Part shown: positions 1 through 11,180 of the stretch, piece by piece | Numbering within the stretch: the first letter of the stretch is position 1 | Layout of the letters: each line of letters starts with the position of its first letter | NCBI GenBank assembly: GCA_017506865.1 | Contig: JAFCMP010000132.1 | Coordinates: 124,001 to 188,000, forward strand | Direction: 5' to 3' | Length of the DNA: 64,000 bases | DNA from: Tribonema minus | Lineage: Eukaryota > Sar > Xanthophyceae > Tribonematales > Tribonemataceae | The notes under the pieces: model-generated | The model's database searches: none | What the model saw: the letters and a program-made list of their open reading frames with translations, nothing else | What the model was told of the DNA's origin: nothing | Position numbers and translations under genes: made by a program

Positions 1-1
1 G

Positions 2-532
2 GCGGCGAAGCGCGCCGCAGCAAAATCGCAGCCTAAGGCGGCCGCCGCCGCTGCCGCCAAGCTGGCGGCTGCCGCTGCAGCGGTGACGGCGCCGGCAGCG
101 GCAATGGCTCCTGTTGCCGCCCCGCCTTCGCCAAGCGCCGTGATGGCAGCAGCGGCGGCGACCGCGCCGCCGTCGCCGCCGCCGCTGTCGTGCCCTTTGA
201 CGCCGCCACATTGCAGCTCGAGCGCTGCGCTCCCCGGCGGCGCTGCTGCCGCCAGCGGCTCGCCGCCGGCAGCGGCGCCGCTGCTGTCGCCGCAGCTCAG
301 CGACGACGCGCCTTCGCTCACATGCGGCAAATCGGGCAACGGCGCGTCCATCGAAGTGGCGTTTCCGCCATGTGATGGGGACCCGCTGGATGGAGATGGC
401 GCAGGGGCGAACAGCTCAGGGGATGATGGCGGCGGGTGGGAGAACAGGGAGCAGCACAGCAGTGAAATTGCTGCGGATGCGGCAGCGGCGGCGCTGGCGG
501 AGAGCATGGCAAGCCTGGTGCTCATGTGTTAA
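2..532 (+). CDS. C-terminal part of an Ala/Pro-rich protein (5' end outside window)
   Basis: An open frame runs from base 2 without a stop to TAA at 530-532, so this is the last exon, or part of it, of a gene that begins to the left. The visible 176 residues are low complexity: a Lys/Ala-rich start, long Ala/Pro/Ser stretches, then an acidic Gly/Asp segment and a short tail ending SLVLMC. No domain is recognisable. The composition is that of a disordered tail, and a Met or GTG inside it should not be taken as the real start. The very GC-rich third positions match the other exons here. An untranslated low-complexity stretch could mimic this, so confidence is moderate. Confidence 0.45.
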   Translation, partial: AAKRAAAKSQPKAAAAAAAKLAAAAAAVTAPAAAMAPVAAPPSPSAVMAAAAATAPPSPPPLSCPLTPPHCSSSAALPGGAAAASGSPPAAAPLLSPQLSDDAPSLTCGKSGNGASIEVAFPPCDGDPLDGDGAGANSSGDDGGGWENREQHSSEIAADAAAAALAESMASLVLMC

Positions 533-1488
533 TCGCCGCTGATGCTGCTAGCGTCGCCACTGCGACAGCAGTGGCAGCAGCGGCAGCGGCAGCAGCGGCA
601 GCAGCGGCGGCTGCAGCGCTGGCGGGCGCGGAAGAGTCAAGCCTGAAGGCCAGCAGCAGTCAACGCAGTGTGTGCTCGTCAAGAGCACACCAGTAGGCAC
701 CGCAGTCGAACGTCGTCCATGTAGCTGCAGGAGTGCAAGCACGTCAGACGCAAAGCTGCGGCACAGCCGTGCGCACGATGGCTCCGCGGTCCGGCATTTG
801 CCTACGCAGGCTAGCTGAACCCCACAGGCTGCCCACTTACAACGTACGCCGCGCTCTGCGGAGCTGTCACAAGATGTGGGCCCTGAATGGTTTTCAGCTT
901 CGAAACATACCAAGCCTGTACACAGGGGTACACTACTGTAGTAGCACACCTGCCTGCCAGGGCCCTATGGGCGCTACAAAGGATGCATTTGCCAATCAGG
1001 GCCTGTCAGGCACCGCCAACGTGCACTGACCGATCACCGCATCACATCTCCGGCACCCTGCGCTGAGCGCGGCGTGACACAATGACAGCAATATGAAGCA
1101 AATGCTCAACACACAACTTGCGTCAGCGCGCTGCTGCGCAGTGTGCGGCTTTCTTGCTGTGTGCTACGACTTCAATGCCACCATTTGTGGACTGCAATTC
1201 AGTGCACGTTGCGACGCCAAGTGCGAAAGCCACGAGAGAACTCCGGATGCGTATGTTCGCCCATTTGCCTCGCTACATGCACAAGCACGTGCCACGGCCG
1301 CGAGTATATCGCCTACATTGCAGGATTCCTGCTTGCGACACAGGGCACGATTCATGTAAGTTGAACTTGAGGAACGAACGTGGCGAGTCACCAGGTCAAA
1401 GTTTGAAGCCCAAGCCCATCATCGCCACGCATTCCTCTCCCTCTGCACACAGCAACTTCTGCCGGGCAACACTAAGCCCTTCTTGCAA
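533..1488. other. Intergenic stretch, no gene recognised
   Basis: After the stop at 532 there is a run of GCA/GCG-rich triplets (about 545-640) that continues the composition of the upstream exon, then ordinary mid-GC sequence. Short ORFs on both strands (for example 1118-1492) have no recognisable similarity and no exon-like codon use. It probably holds the 3' flank of one gene and the 5' flank of the next. Confidence 0.4.
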
Positions 1489-2749
1489 ATGATCCGGCGC
1501 CACCAGATCGAAAAGCAGGCGTGGAAGAGCCGCCTGTCCGGTTCGCGTAGGCGCCGTGTCAAGCACACCGAGACGGTGTCAGACTCCATCAATCTCCAGC
1601 AGCGTTCTCTGGCCACCGAGACCGCTGCTGTGGGACTAGCTGAGCGCGATGGCGATGTCTCCATGCACCCTGCTCAAACCGACGAGGGGGGCGAAGACAG
1701 TAGCGAGGAAGAGCACACGAGGGACGGATACGATTCGGAAGCTGCCACTAGCCACGATGGGGATAGTATCTATGACCCTGAGAGCGACAGTAACAGCAGC
1801 ACAGAGCCCCAGGCTGCTACCATTGAGAACATCTGCGGCAGCAACGCCGACGGCGTGGCGGACAACCTCTGGGGCGAGACAACCGGCAAGCTTCTCGACA
1901 CCATCAGAACCTCCACTCCCCACGTGCAGCGCGCACTCATGAAAGCCGGCTGCGCTCAGCAGATCGTGAGAGAGTACTCCCGCCACAACGACCTCGTGCA
2001 GGCGGAGACCAATGTGTCGCTTCTCGAGAGGGAGGCGGAGGCCGTCGAGAGGATCAACGCAGCGAAACGGGAGGCGATCCACTTGACCACTCAGCTGACC
2101 GACGAGAAGAAGCGCAAACGCGCCAAGACGCCCATCGCCAAGAAGGAACGAGGCGTGTGGAATGGTTTGCGCTTTGCGATGCAGCAGCTGCTCTACGCTT
2201 GTCAGTGACATGATCATTGACCAAACATCAGCTCAATTGGTGACGGAAATGTATTGGTCAACTTCAGGTCCTCAGAGCTTGTGCTGCATACTGCAGTCGT
2301 TTTCAGGCGCCACATCATCAGACGATTTGTTTCACCCCACACATGTGTGCCCAGATTACTCCTTCATCCGGGAAGCTCAAATGCTGTCGATTTTGTATTC
2401 CGCTGCCGCAGTCGTCAGGTACATGGAGGTCATCAGGAGCGTCACTCGCGACCGAGACGCCGACGCGCCGCTCGCGCCCACCAAAAAGGCCATGGACCGC
2501 ATCCTGCAGGAGCACGGCGTGAGGTGCGTGGGGCACTACTATTCGAGCGCCAAGTCGACCTACGCCGCTTACGCCGACGGTGCCCATGTAGGCGAGCCCG
2601 TGTTTCGCGTCGTTCCCGTCAAGGGAGTGTGCCTCAATAGTGGCTGGGTGGGCATCAGGGGTGACGAGCTGAGGGGGTACATTGCGGCTCACCCCGTTTC
2701 CAACGCGGCGGAAGGCGGTGACGCAGACGCGGAGGCAGACGAGGAGTGA
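1489..2749 (+). CDS. Unknown acidic, charged two-exon protein
   Basis: Exon 1 starts at ATG 1489 and is open to TGA 2206. A frame-keeping intron is possible from GT at 2165 (exon end 2164, phase 1) to an acceptor at 2306, 2354 or 2411, all in the same phase; exon 2 then runs to TGA 2747-2749. The product is about 340-375 residues. It has a basic start (RRHQIEKQ, SRRRR), a Ser/Glu/Asp-rich acidic middle, a Glu/Ala/Arg helix likely to form a coiled coil (LLEREAEAVERINAAKREA), a basic KKRKRAK stretch that could act as a nuclear signal, and a folded-looking C-terminal part around HYYSSAKSTYAAYADGAHVG before an acidic tail. I do not recognise the family. The exon limits, especially the acceptor, are uncertain. 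Confidence 0.45.
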
Positions 2750-4199
2750 TGCGCGGATCGGGGGGTCGGATGACGCGAAATCATGTGAATGACAGCGCCG
2801 TGGAAGCGCCCTAATGATAACATGTACCTCGGAATTCCTTAACTTAGTATAGTATGTTGCCGCTGGCCTTCGCGTCATCACCGCTCGTTGTTCTTGTCGT
2901 GATGCGCCATATGCATCGCCCGTGAGTGTTCTTTTTGCGCGGAACTTTAACGTGTGGAAACTGGCAACACACACCTGTGTCACCCTCAATCTAACCTGAA
3001 GCAGGCAAGTGTTCACTGACGCAGGGTTGAAGTTCTGCATTACCTGACCCCTGCCATTCGAGGAACAGTGTCATACTGCCAGGCATAATGGCAGGTTGCC
3101 TGCCTTCATTGGGTGGCGCTACAAAACGACTGGCCCTGAGGCTCAACATGCAACATTTCCTCACGTCACGCAAGGTTACATTCTCCACACACGCACAAAG
3201 TTATACGGGCAAAAATGACCTCAATTCTTTGCGCGCAGTTGTCGCACACTATGCACCAGGACACTGATGCTGTCGTTGTCACTACATCCGTAAATCCCGT
3301 CTCACAAGTCACACTGAATTCGACGACATTATGTTGGTGGACGTCATGTTGGAGATGATGCGACTCAGACGCAGGTTGTACCATAGACTGGTCCATAGTA
3401 AACCACAGTCAACAGGCACAACGCACGTGCGCGGTTACAGAAGGTGGGGACCGGATTTTACAATGATCCTGTTTTTTGATGGAGATGATGGTGACGATCA
3501 CTTCCTGTAAGGTTGAGCCCTGGGCTGGACTTATGTTGCGACCATGGGCTGAGGCACGCGGGTGTGCACGTGCACTGCGCACAATGGCAGTGTGACGATC
3601 AGCACGACAGTAACTGGCGACGGCGGCACGCACGCCTCGGCGCGCACGCCTCGCCTCCTTCAAGCTTGTGCATACCAGCTCTGTCCATGACGACGTACGT
3701 GCGCGCGGCAGCTCGACCGGCGACGGCGGCACGCGCACCCGCACTGCACACGATGGCGGTGTGAAGGACAGCACAACAGTTACTGGCGACGACGGCACGC
3801 GCGCGCCGCTACCTTGAGCTTGTGTGCATGCCTGCTCTGTCCACGACGACATGCGTGCAGGGCGGCACAAACAGCGTCGGCGGCATGCGCGCCTCGTGCA
3901 CTGAACACGTACGGCAACTGCCGGGTTTGCTGAGCGCGGGAGGGGCTGTCGAGCAATGAGGCCGCAGTAGGGAGCCCCTTGCCTTTGCGGGGGCGCTTGA
4001 CGTCATAGTGTGGACACCCGCGTTAGCCAGCGGTGCCAGCGCATCAGTTAGCTGGCGCCATCACCGAGCAATGCTGTGCGTATCAGCGCAACGTTCAGAA
4101 TGCTGTCACATTGCTCAGCGGGCGCCCCTGACTGTGTTGGCCTCTGCAGGCCAACAACCTTAACCCTGGTTTCATTAACGTGTCTGCGCCCTGTGCGCA
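2750..4199. other. Intergenic region with a GC-rich imperfect tandem repeat
   Basis: This lies between the converging 3' ends of the unknown + gene and the - strand GPCR gene. Apart from the repeat at about 3565-3870 (listed separately) it is ordinary mid-GC sequence with no exon-like ORF that I can support. Confidence 0.4.
3565..3870. repeat. Imperfect two-copy tandem repeat, period about 155-170 bp
   Basis: Two related blocks follow each other: the phrase GCACTGCxCACxATGGCxGTGTGA occurs near 3572 and again near 3741, and CTCTGTCCAxGACGACxTxCGTGC near 3679 and 3835. Each block also has ACTGGCGACGxCGGCACGC. Spacing differs between landmarks, so the copies have small indels. Confidence 0.6.
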
Positions 4200-7100
4200 T
4201 CACGTCAGGGGCGCAGCATCGCTGCCATCGCTGTAAGCACTATGCGACGAGCGCAGCTGCGGCGGTGGCGGCAGGCCTCGTGGACTGCCAGCGACAGCAG
4301 CAGCGGCGGCAGCAGTGGTGGCACTGCTTGACATGCTGCTGCTGCGCGCGTTGCCGTTGCTCGCAGAGCTCACGGACGGCCACATGAGCCGCGCGCTGCT
4401 CGGCGGCAGCGGCGTCGGCCGAGGCGTGCTGTCATTGTTGCTGAGCACTGTCACCGCAGTGGCCTGCGGCACCGCAGCTGCCTTCTGCTCCCCGGACGCC
4501 ATGCTGTGCGCGTGACCTTCTGTACTACGCTGGAACCAGACGCGTTGTGCAGACGAACTCGCCGCTGCGGCGGCAGTAGCAGTGGCGCCGCCGCCGCCGC
4601 TGCTGCCGTCGCCGGGAACGCTGTGCCGCCTGAACCAGCCGCTGCCGCCGCCACCGCCGCTGCCGCCGATGATGGCGTCGCGCGCGCCGCCGAACTGCGC
4701 AAAGCTGTGGCGCTGCACCCACGCGCCGGCGCGCGTGAACGACCGCCGCAGGCTCGCGCGCTGCGCCAGCGGCGACGCGTCGCACTCGTCATCGCCGCCG
4801 TCACTGCCGCCGCCGCCGCCGTCGCGCGGAGCGCCGCCGCCGCAGCAGCGGCAGCAGCAGCGCGCGCCCGCAGCGGCCCGCCACTCGCGGCGCACGGCCG
4901 GCGTCAGCCCGTACGCGAGCGCGTTGAGGAGGCCCTGGAGGCGTATCGTCATGATCTGCGCGAGGAGGAGACCGAACAGCTCGTCGCCGGCGACGGCCTC
5001 GTAGATGCGGTTTGCGGTGGCGCTGGTCCAGCCTGTGCGGCGGCGGCGGCGGAAGGGGCGCGGGGCGGAGGCGGCGCTGATGAGGAGGGAGCGGAGCGCG
5101 CTGCCAAGCCGAGCTTTAGGTGTCGATGAGTTCAAGTCACAACGAGTCGGGGCTTCGGGCGGTGCACGAGGGCTCATGCGCACCTGTGTGAGCGTGCCAT
5201 CCACGATCGTTTGCCGTGTACGTCAGCGAATTGCGCAGCTGGACAATCTCCAAATAGTGACAAGACACGCTGCGTTTGTCAACGCCACAGGCATGTGGAC
5301 CGCTAGAGTTTAGCGTGACGTCCCTCAAGAAGGCGCAAGCGCGCAGCGACATGAGCCGAACGTGGACGCACGGCGGCAGTCTGCGAGTTGCGCAGCGCAC
5401 GCACGCTGGGCGGGTGTCGAAATTGCATGCTGCGCCGCAGCAGCACACCAGAGCCACTAGGCTCAACCTTGACCCTAGACAGATGACGCCAGTCAGGTTG
5501 CACGAGTGGTTTTGAGCGTGCTCCGCCAGTTTCTAGCGCGCACGTGGGTAATTCAGCGTGCAGTCCAACTACTCAGAGCACACCCCACGGTAAACCAAAA
5601 ATGCTACGCCGCCGCTCAGCTGTCGTCATAGCGGCAACGCGCAGCGTGCGGCGCACACAGCCGGGTAAGGGGCCGGTACAGGACTAAAGGGCACTACCTA
5701 TCGCGCCGTGTTGCATTGCCACAGTGTGTGGCAGCGGTCCGGTACACAAGACCGCCAGCAATGGGACCAGCGCGCAGCATGAGGCAACGGCACGGCTAGG
5801 GCCGTACGACAAACATCCATGCGCTCTGGCATAGCCACCGCTCAGCCCAATTTCGAGCCGATACCCAGGTTGCTCGTGCAGCGCCATTATGGCAGGGCAG
5901 CCACAACCGAGGGAAAACGCGGACTAGCGCACGCGCGCGCCGCGCCGCCGCAAAAGCGGCGCCTATGCGACGCACACGCTCTGCCGCAGCAGTGCCTATT
6001 CTGCCAAATGCTGCGCGCACACAGCGGGAGCGCGTCACTGCACCTCAGCCCTAGCCCTAGTTGAGCGCGGCGCACACGCGCGCGGCACTACTCACACAGC
6101 ATGAGGATGGCCGGGTAGAGGATGAGGGAGCGCAGGAAGCGCCGCATGTCCGCGTCGCGGCGCTTGGCGGTCGGCGTGAGCGCCGCCTGCGCGCCCGCCG
6201 CGGCGTGAGCGACGGCGGCGACGCGGCGGTAGACGACCACGTACGCGGCGACCTCCGCCAGGATGACCAGCCACAGGCAGATGAAGAACAGGAAGCGCCA
6301 GGCCTGGTTATTGTCGCTGCGCGCGCGCGCGAGGGGGGGGGGGGGTGGGGGGGGGGGGTATGAGGTAGTGAGAGTGTGTAGTGTGGCGTGAGGACTGGCA
6401 GAGGTGCTTTGCAGGGCAAGTGGTTGGAGCTAGTCTCTCGGGGTCATCGCAGCGCGTGTGTGTGGGTGTGTGTGATCGGGGGAGGCAGAGGGGGCGAATG
6501 CAATGCTCACTCGGCACGGGTGCACGCACGCCAGTCGGCGCATTCGCGCCATGCGCGCGCAGGGGGGCGCTTGCTCTCTAGCCAGCTGCTGCACAGGAAG
6601 TGGCGGGTCAACTTCAACTCATGAAGGGAACGCCCCCCCCCGCCTCCACCCACCCACCCATGGGGAACCCGTCACAGTACTTGGGGGGGGGTGTGTGGAA
6701 GCACGAACCGCGCTATGTAACAGCGCTCACCCGATCCAGCACCACGCGCCCGTGGGCCCGTACACGCTCTCATCAAAGATGGCGTCATACACCAGCGGCA
6801 GCACGGCCATGACGAGCGACGCCCCCCACGCGTACGCATGATACCACAGCAGCGCACGGCGCGCGCCGCCGCTGCCAGCGTCCGCCCTCTCGCCGCCGCC
6901 GCCGCGCGCGATGGCGTACAGCGCGTGCGCTATCGTGCTCGTCCACAGCACGACGGCGAACTGGAAGAAGGCCATGAGCGTCGCCTGCGCCGTGCACAGC
7001 GCGCCCGCCTCCTTGGCGCCGGCGCCGCCCATGAGGTAGGACGCGTCGGCGCCGCAGTCCGCGAGCGCCTGCGAGAGGGCGCACGCACGCGCGGAAACAC

Positions 7101-8154
7101 ACAGAAAGGAGCCGCGGTTGAAGTTGAAGTTGGTTGCAAGGGCACGACCACTGACGACAGCGCGGGCATTCCAACAACGAGCTGCTCGAAGGGCTAAACG
7201 GGCGGCGTGCGTGGCGAGCCGTAGTCGCACTTCAAACTCTAATTATAACCCTGACCAAAGGCGCAGTGTAGTGTAGACTTCAAGTGGGGGGATGAGGCTC
7301 ATACAGGCTGTAGAGTAAGGACGAGAGGGCGCGGGCGCGAGTCATGCAGCCCAAGCACTAGCTGCGTGAGCGCGCGCCCGCATTTGTGCGGGCGTGGCAC
7401 GGGAGGTCTATGCCAAGTGACACACCCCGCAGTTTTGTACGCATGCGGCTGCCAGCGAGAGAGCCACACGTGCAATCAAGGAAACATCCAAAAAAATCTT
7501 TCATGTTTTTCGTTTTTAAAAATTCTAGGCGCCTAAAAAGTATATTAAATGATTGTGGAAATGAATAATACCAATTATAATGGGCGTTATGCAGTAGGTG
7601 TAAACAAGGGCCCGTGCAACCGACGATCATGGCATCAACGCACGCTGCCATCGGGACTCCATTGTATGCGCTGTACATGCTTCAAAGTGTAGTCTCTCGG
7701 GGCGCGAAGCAGTTCAGTGTACTACTGCGTACTACTGCATGTTTCACCGCTCTCGCGGCGGTGAACTGCTTCCGTACGTGCGCTCACCAGCATTGCTACC
7801 AAGGATGCTTGTGCAGATCACTGCAGGGGCTCCAGTGTTCACACAGGTCACCCTAGCTGGTGACACTCAAGCACTGTCAGCGAGCTGCGGTGGTCTTGCA
7901 CGCTGAGGTGCTTGCTGAGTGCACAGAAACGATTCGCGTGAACCGCATTCACGCATACTTACCAGCATCGTCACCAAATGGAAGGAGAACGTCCGCAGCC
8001 TCGGAAAGAGCCCCCAGCTCGCGAGCACGCCGCAGCTCGCGACGAGGCTCACAATCGCCGTGACACGCGTGGAGACGTCCAGGACGCGCATCTGCGCATC
8101 GCTGAACGCCGCGGGGCTGTTCTCGCTGACCACGTCCGCGGCCATGGCGTCCAT
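4200..8154 (-). CDS. cAMP-receptor-like seven-helix GPCR (Dictyostelium cAR family type)
   Basis: Exons on the - strand are 8154-7963, 7068-6731, 6316-6096 and 5032-4200; all junctions are GT-AG and frame-consistent, giving 527 residues. ATG 8154 follows an in-frame stop 12 bases upstream. Helices lie near residues 31-50, 57-75, 88-116, 137-157, 180-204, 236-256 and 266-290. Family marks are RTFSFHLVTML after helix 1, LCTAQATLMAFFQF in helix 3, AWCWIG before helix 5 and LQGLLNALAYGL in helix 7. Family members are surface receptors that signal through G proteins; the ligand here is unknown. The cytosolic tail is long (about 230 residues), begins with a Cys cluster (RCCCRCC) that could be palmitoylated, and is Gly/Ser/Ala-rich. 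The family call is strong; exon ends rest on reading the splice sites by eye. Confidence 0.85.
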
Positions 8155-9337
8155 GGCCGCAGACGCGTCACTCGGAGCGCTGACGCACTCGCGGAGAGCC
8201 GATCAAGTGGTGCAGCCGCCGGCGACGCTCCAGTGCCGGGGCCTCGCAGCGCCTGGCTCCGTGTCACTGACTGTTGTGGCCGGCGCAGCGGGCGCCGCCG
8301 CCCGCGGGCCGCCGCCGCCGGCGTGCTCCACAGCTGCTGCAGCCGCTGCCGCCTGCTGCTGCTGCTGCTGCTGTCAGCAGCGCTCCACGGGGACGCCGCG
8401 GCGCTGCCGCTGCTGCCACGCCTCTGCGCTGGGCGCTCCTCGCTGCGGGCGCTGTTGTTGACGCTGGTGCTGTAACCGCTGTAACCGCCGCTGCCTACGC
8501 TCCGTGTCTCGATCGCCGCTGCGGCATGTCTGCACGGCCGACCTCTTGCCCAAGCGCTCGGCGCTACGCGTTTGTTGATGCAAGGCTGGTAACACTGCGG
8601 CCCTCGTCGATGCGCCGGCTGCCGTGCGGACGGCGCTGCCTGCTAGCCGTGTAACTCTGACCACAGCGGTGATGGTCGCTACGCTGCCGCGGCTGCTGCT
8701 GCTGCTGGTGGTGACGTGGCAGCGGCAGTAGTATCGCCGGTGCTCACCCCTCACTCAGAGCTGAGCGTAGGTACAGGCTAATGACGGTGCTATCGCTGGG
8801 TCTGAACAGGCGTCCTAAGGCTGGTTCCTCGGAGCGGCTGCTGGCTGCAGGTGCTACCTGCGCAACAGCACTGGAGGAGGCAGCAGCCGCTGTTGTCACC
8901 CTCAGCGTAGTTCACACTTGTGTGCGGGAATCAAGTGGGTGATCAGTGCCGGTGCGGCACATGACGACTTTGTGTCCGCGGTGGCAGCTGATGTTGTTGC
9001 ACCTGCCATTCAGAAGTTCAGAAAAGGCACTGTCCGGCTGAGAAAGCGTTGTAGTACTGCTGCTAATGACCTATGACCATTACACCATGTGCGTTCGCCA
9101 GTGAGTGCGTAGACTCGGAAGTTCGAACACCAGACAGCAACAGTCCGCTGACCGTGTCCAGGCTGACTTCGAACTCGAATCCAAGCATGTGCGTCGTTCA
9201 CTGGCAGCAGGCATGACAAGAGAGCTAGCGCTAGAACGGATGGCTGTGCACGCGCAAGGCGAAAGAGCGTGGACAGAAGTAAAACCATGCCCCCAGTTGG
9301 TGCACTTGAGATGTGTGCTGCAGAAGCATTGCAATCC

Positions 9338-9715
9338 TCATGTGTTGTCGAAGCAGCTTACCTGATACCGGTGTTCCACAAGCTGGATCCGTCGCAGAAG
9401 CAGAAGCAACCACACGCCACACACCTCCAGCGTTTTCCGTTGACCAGTTGAAGTGACGCGAACTGCTTGAAGTTGTGAAAGGGTGAAACGTTCCTGACGG
9501 GAGAGCCGAACTATGATGGCATTGTACACCACTGTCCCTGACGTCATAGCAAACCGTGGCACGCCCAAAGACTGCCTCACAGCGACAGCCGTGGCGGCAC
9601 AGATGAGTGTGGCCACACTGCGCTCAAGTCCGACATACCCAAACATGGTGGTTAGCAGTGTCAAAATATGACTACTGATCAGTCCTGCCGTCTTAGGCCA
9701 CATTCCCTGGGTCAT
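9338..9715 (-). CDS. Weak ORF with hydrophobic segments, possibly not a gene
   Basis: A 125-codon frame from ATG 9715 to a stop at 9338. It has one clear hydrophobic segment near the start (residues about 12-50, around HILTLLTTMFGYVG) and a Leu run (WLLLLLRRI) near the end. Codon use is not as GC-skewed as in the confident exons, and no family is recognisable. It could be a chance frame or an exon of an unrecognised gene upstream of the GPCR. Confidence 0.15.
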   Translation of the reverse strand: MTQGMWPKTAGLISSHILTLLTTMFGYVGLERSVATLICAATAVAVRQSLGVPRFAMTSGTVVYNAIIVRLSRQERFTLSQLQAVRVTSTGQRKTLEVCGVWLLLLLRRIQLVEHRYQVSCFDNT

Positions 9716-10989
9716 GACGACGTTTATTTGTCAGCCATGCTTACCTGAGTCAAGTGGTTAAGGTTTAAAAGCACCACGCGGCAGCAGATCTAATTGCAAC
9801 TTGCGTGACATTGACGACATCTTTCCATTTGATAGTTTCTAACTACCGCGGTGTGTCTCCCTTACATACTCAAGCTTGCATGCTGCCGCTTGCAAGGTGA
9901 CTACGTTGACGTTGATCATGATACTTGTAGCAGGCATGGTTAATCAGGGAGATGCCGTTAGACCTTCCTATTGCCATGCCATGTGAATGCTTCGAGCGCC
10001 GCTTACTCTGCAACAATACATATCACTATGGCACTCTTGATCAGAGGACGGTGACCGCGGCCGCATGCATGTACAGGTTGAAGAACGACCGGCGCGTGAG
10101 TTGAAGTGAATCAAATCAGCATTCAATTCCAACAACATGCGTTCTGCACTCGGATGACTACACGCTTAAGCTGCATGGGATTTTACTTGTAAGTGGCGCC
10201 AGTGGGCGTTGGATTCCAAATGTTGCCAACAAATTTTGCAGTGGCATGCATGGCCCGGCTAGTTGCGTTGTGCACACATCACCGTTGTGGCCTCAATTGC
10301 TTGCAAGTGATCCACAGTGCGCTGCTGGCGGCTATGCAGGCTCGCACATGGGATGCCATCATTTTGAGACGGCGACGACCGCAAGTCTTGATCTCAGCCA
10401 TACTGAAGGGAGATTGCCTATACAGCCGCATTCGTAACATGCACACATACCCACAAGCATGCATTGGTAATGCAGGCCACACACAAAGGCAATGCACAAG
10501 GCTTGCTCTGAAAGCACAATGCAAGTACTTCGAAGTACATCAATACATGCACAGGTCATAAGCTGAAGCTGTCATGCAGCCTTGAGCCCACATTCAGAGT
10601 TCCTGCCAGTACCACAGTGTGTGCGCCCAGGTGTTGTCAATGCAACGCAATGTCGCGCAGGTACCGAGATGCGTCACGTCAACAACACCTGGGTGCACGC
10701 CTGCTCACGTCGCTCTGTGGCAGGTCTGGTCACCGATGAGGCTGGCACGTACGTATACACAGAGTGTGGCATGCATTCTGCACACCTACCAGTATGCATG
10801 TTCCTGCATCTACATCTACAGGAGACTACCTGGTGCAACTGCAATGTTGTGCATGCCTTACAGGCACAGCTGCGGTGTAGTTCACACCGCCACCCCAGAG
10901 AGCTAATCACCAGTTGTACCGCTGGCTCATACCGGCAACGATGCGGACGATACCGCTGCGCAGTGTGGCTGTGCCACCCCATGACATGG

Positions 10990-11063
10990 GCTTGCCCCCC
11001 CCCCGGCTCTGCAAGCGCGTCGAATAGCTTGCCCCCCCCCCGGCTCTGCAAGCGCGTCGAATA
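10990..11063. repeat. 37-bp perfect or near-perfect tandem duplication
   Basis: The unit GCTTG + C-run + GGCTCTGCAAGCGCG occurs at 10990 and again at 11027, back to back. The C-run inside each unit suggests slippage. Confidence 0.8.
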
Positions 11064-11180
11064 CGCCAGCGGCGTCCGCCACGCGTTTCAATGAGGACGT
11101 ACGCATCCGCCATGGCCTGCGCCTCTCCCTCAAGCACCAACCCAGCATTTCACCCGCAACCAATGACTGCCCGCGGCAGC

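Larger units (their letters stand above)
8155..11180. other. Region between the GPCR and Alba genes
   Basis: It holds the 5' flank of the GPCR gene, with GCT/GCA-rich triplet runs around 8320-8480 and 8690-8715, and the 3' flank of the Alba gene. One weak membrane-protein-like ORF (9338-9715) and a 37-bp tandem duplication (10990-11063) are listed separately. I see no other supported gene. Confidence 0.4.

Noticed and set aside
4506-5129. Long + strand Ala/Arg-rich ORFs over the GPCR tail exon
   Set aside because: Shadows of the - strand exon 4, which continues helix 7 in frame.
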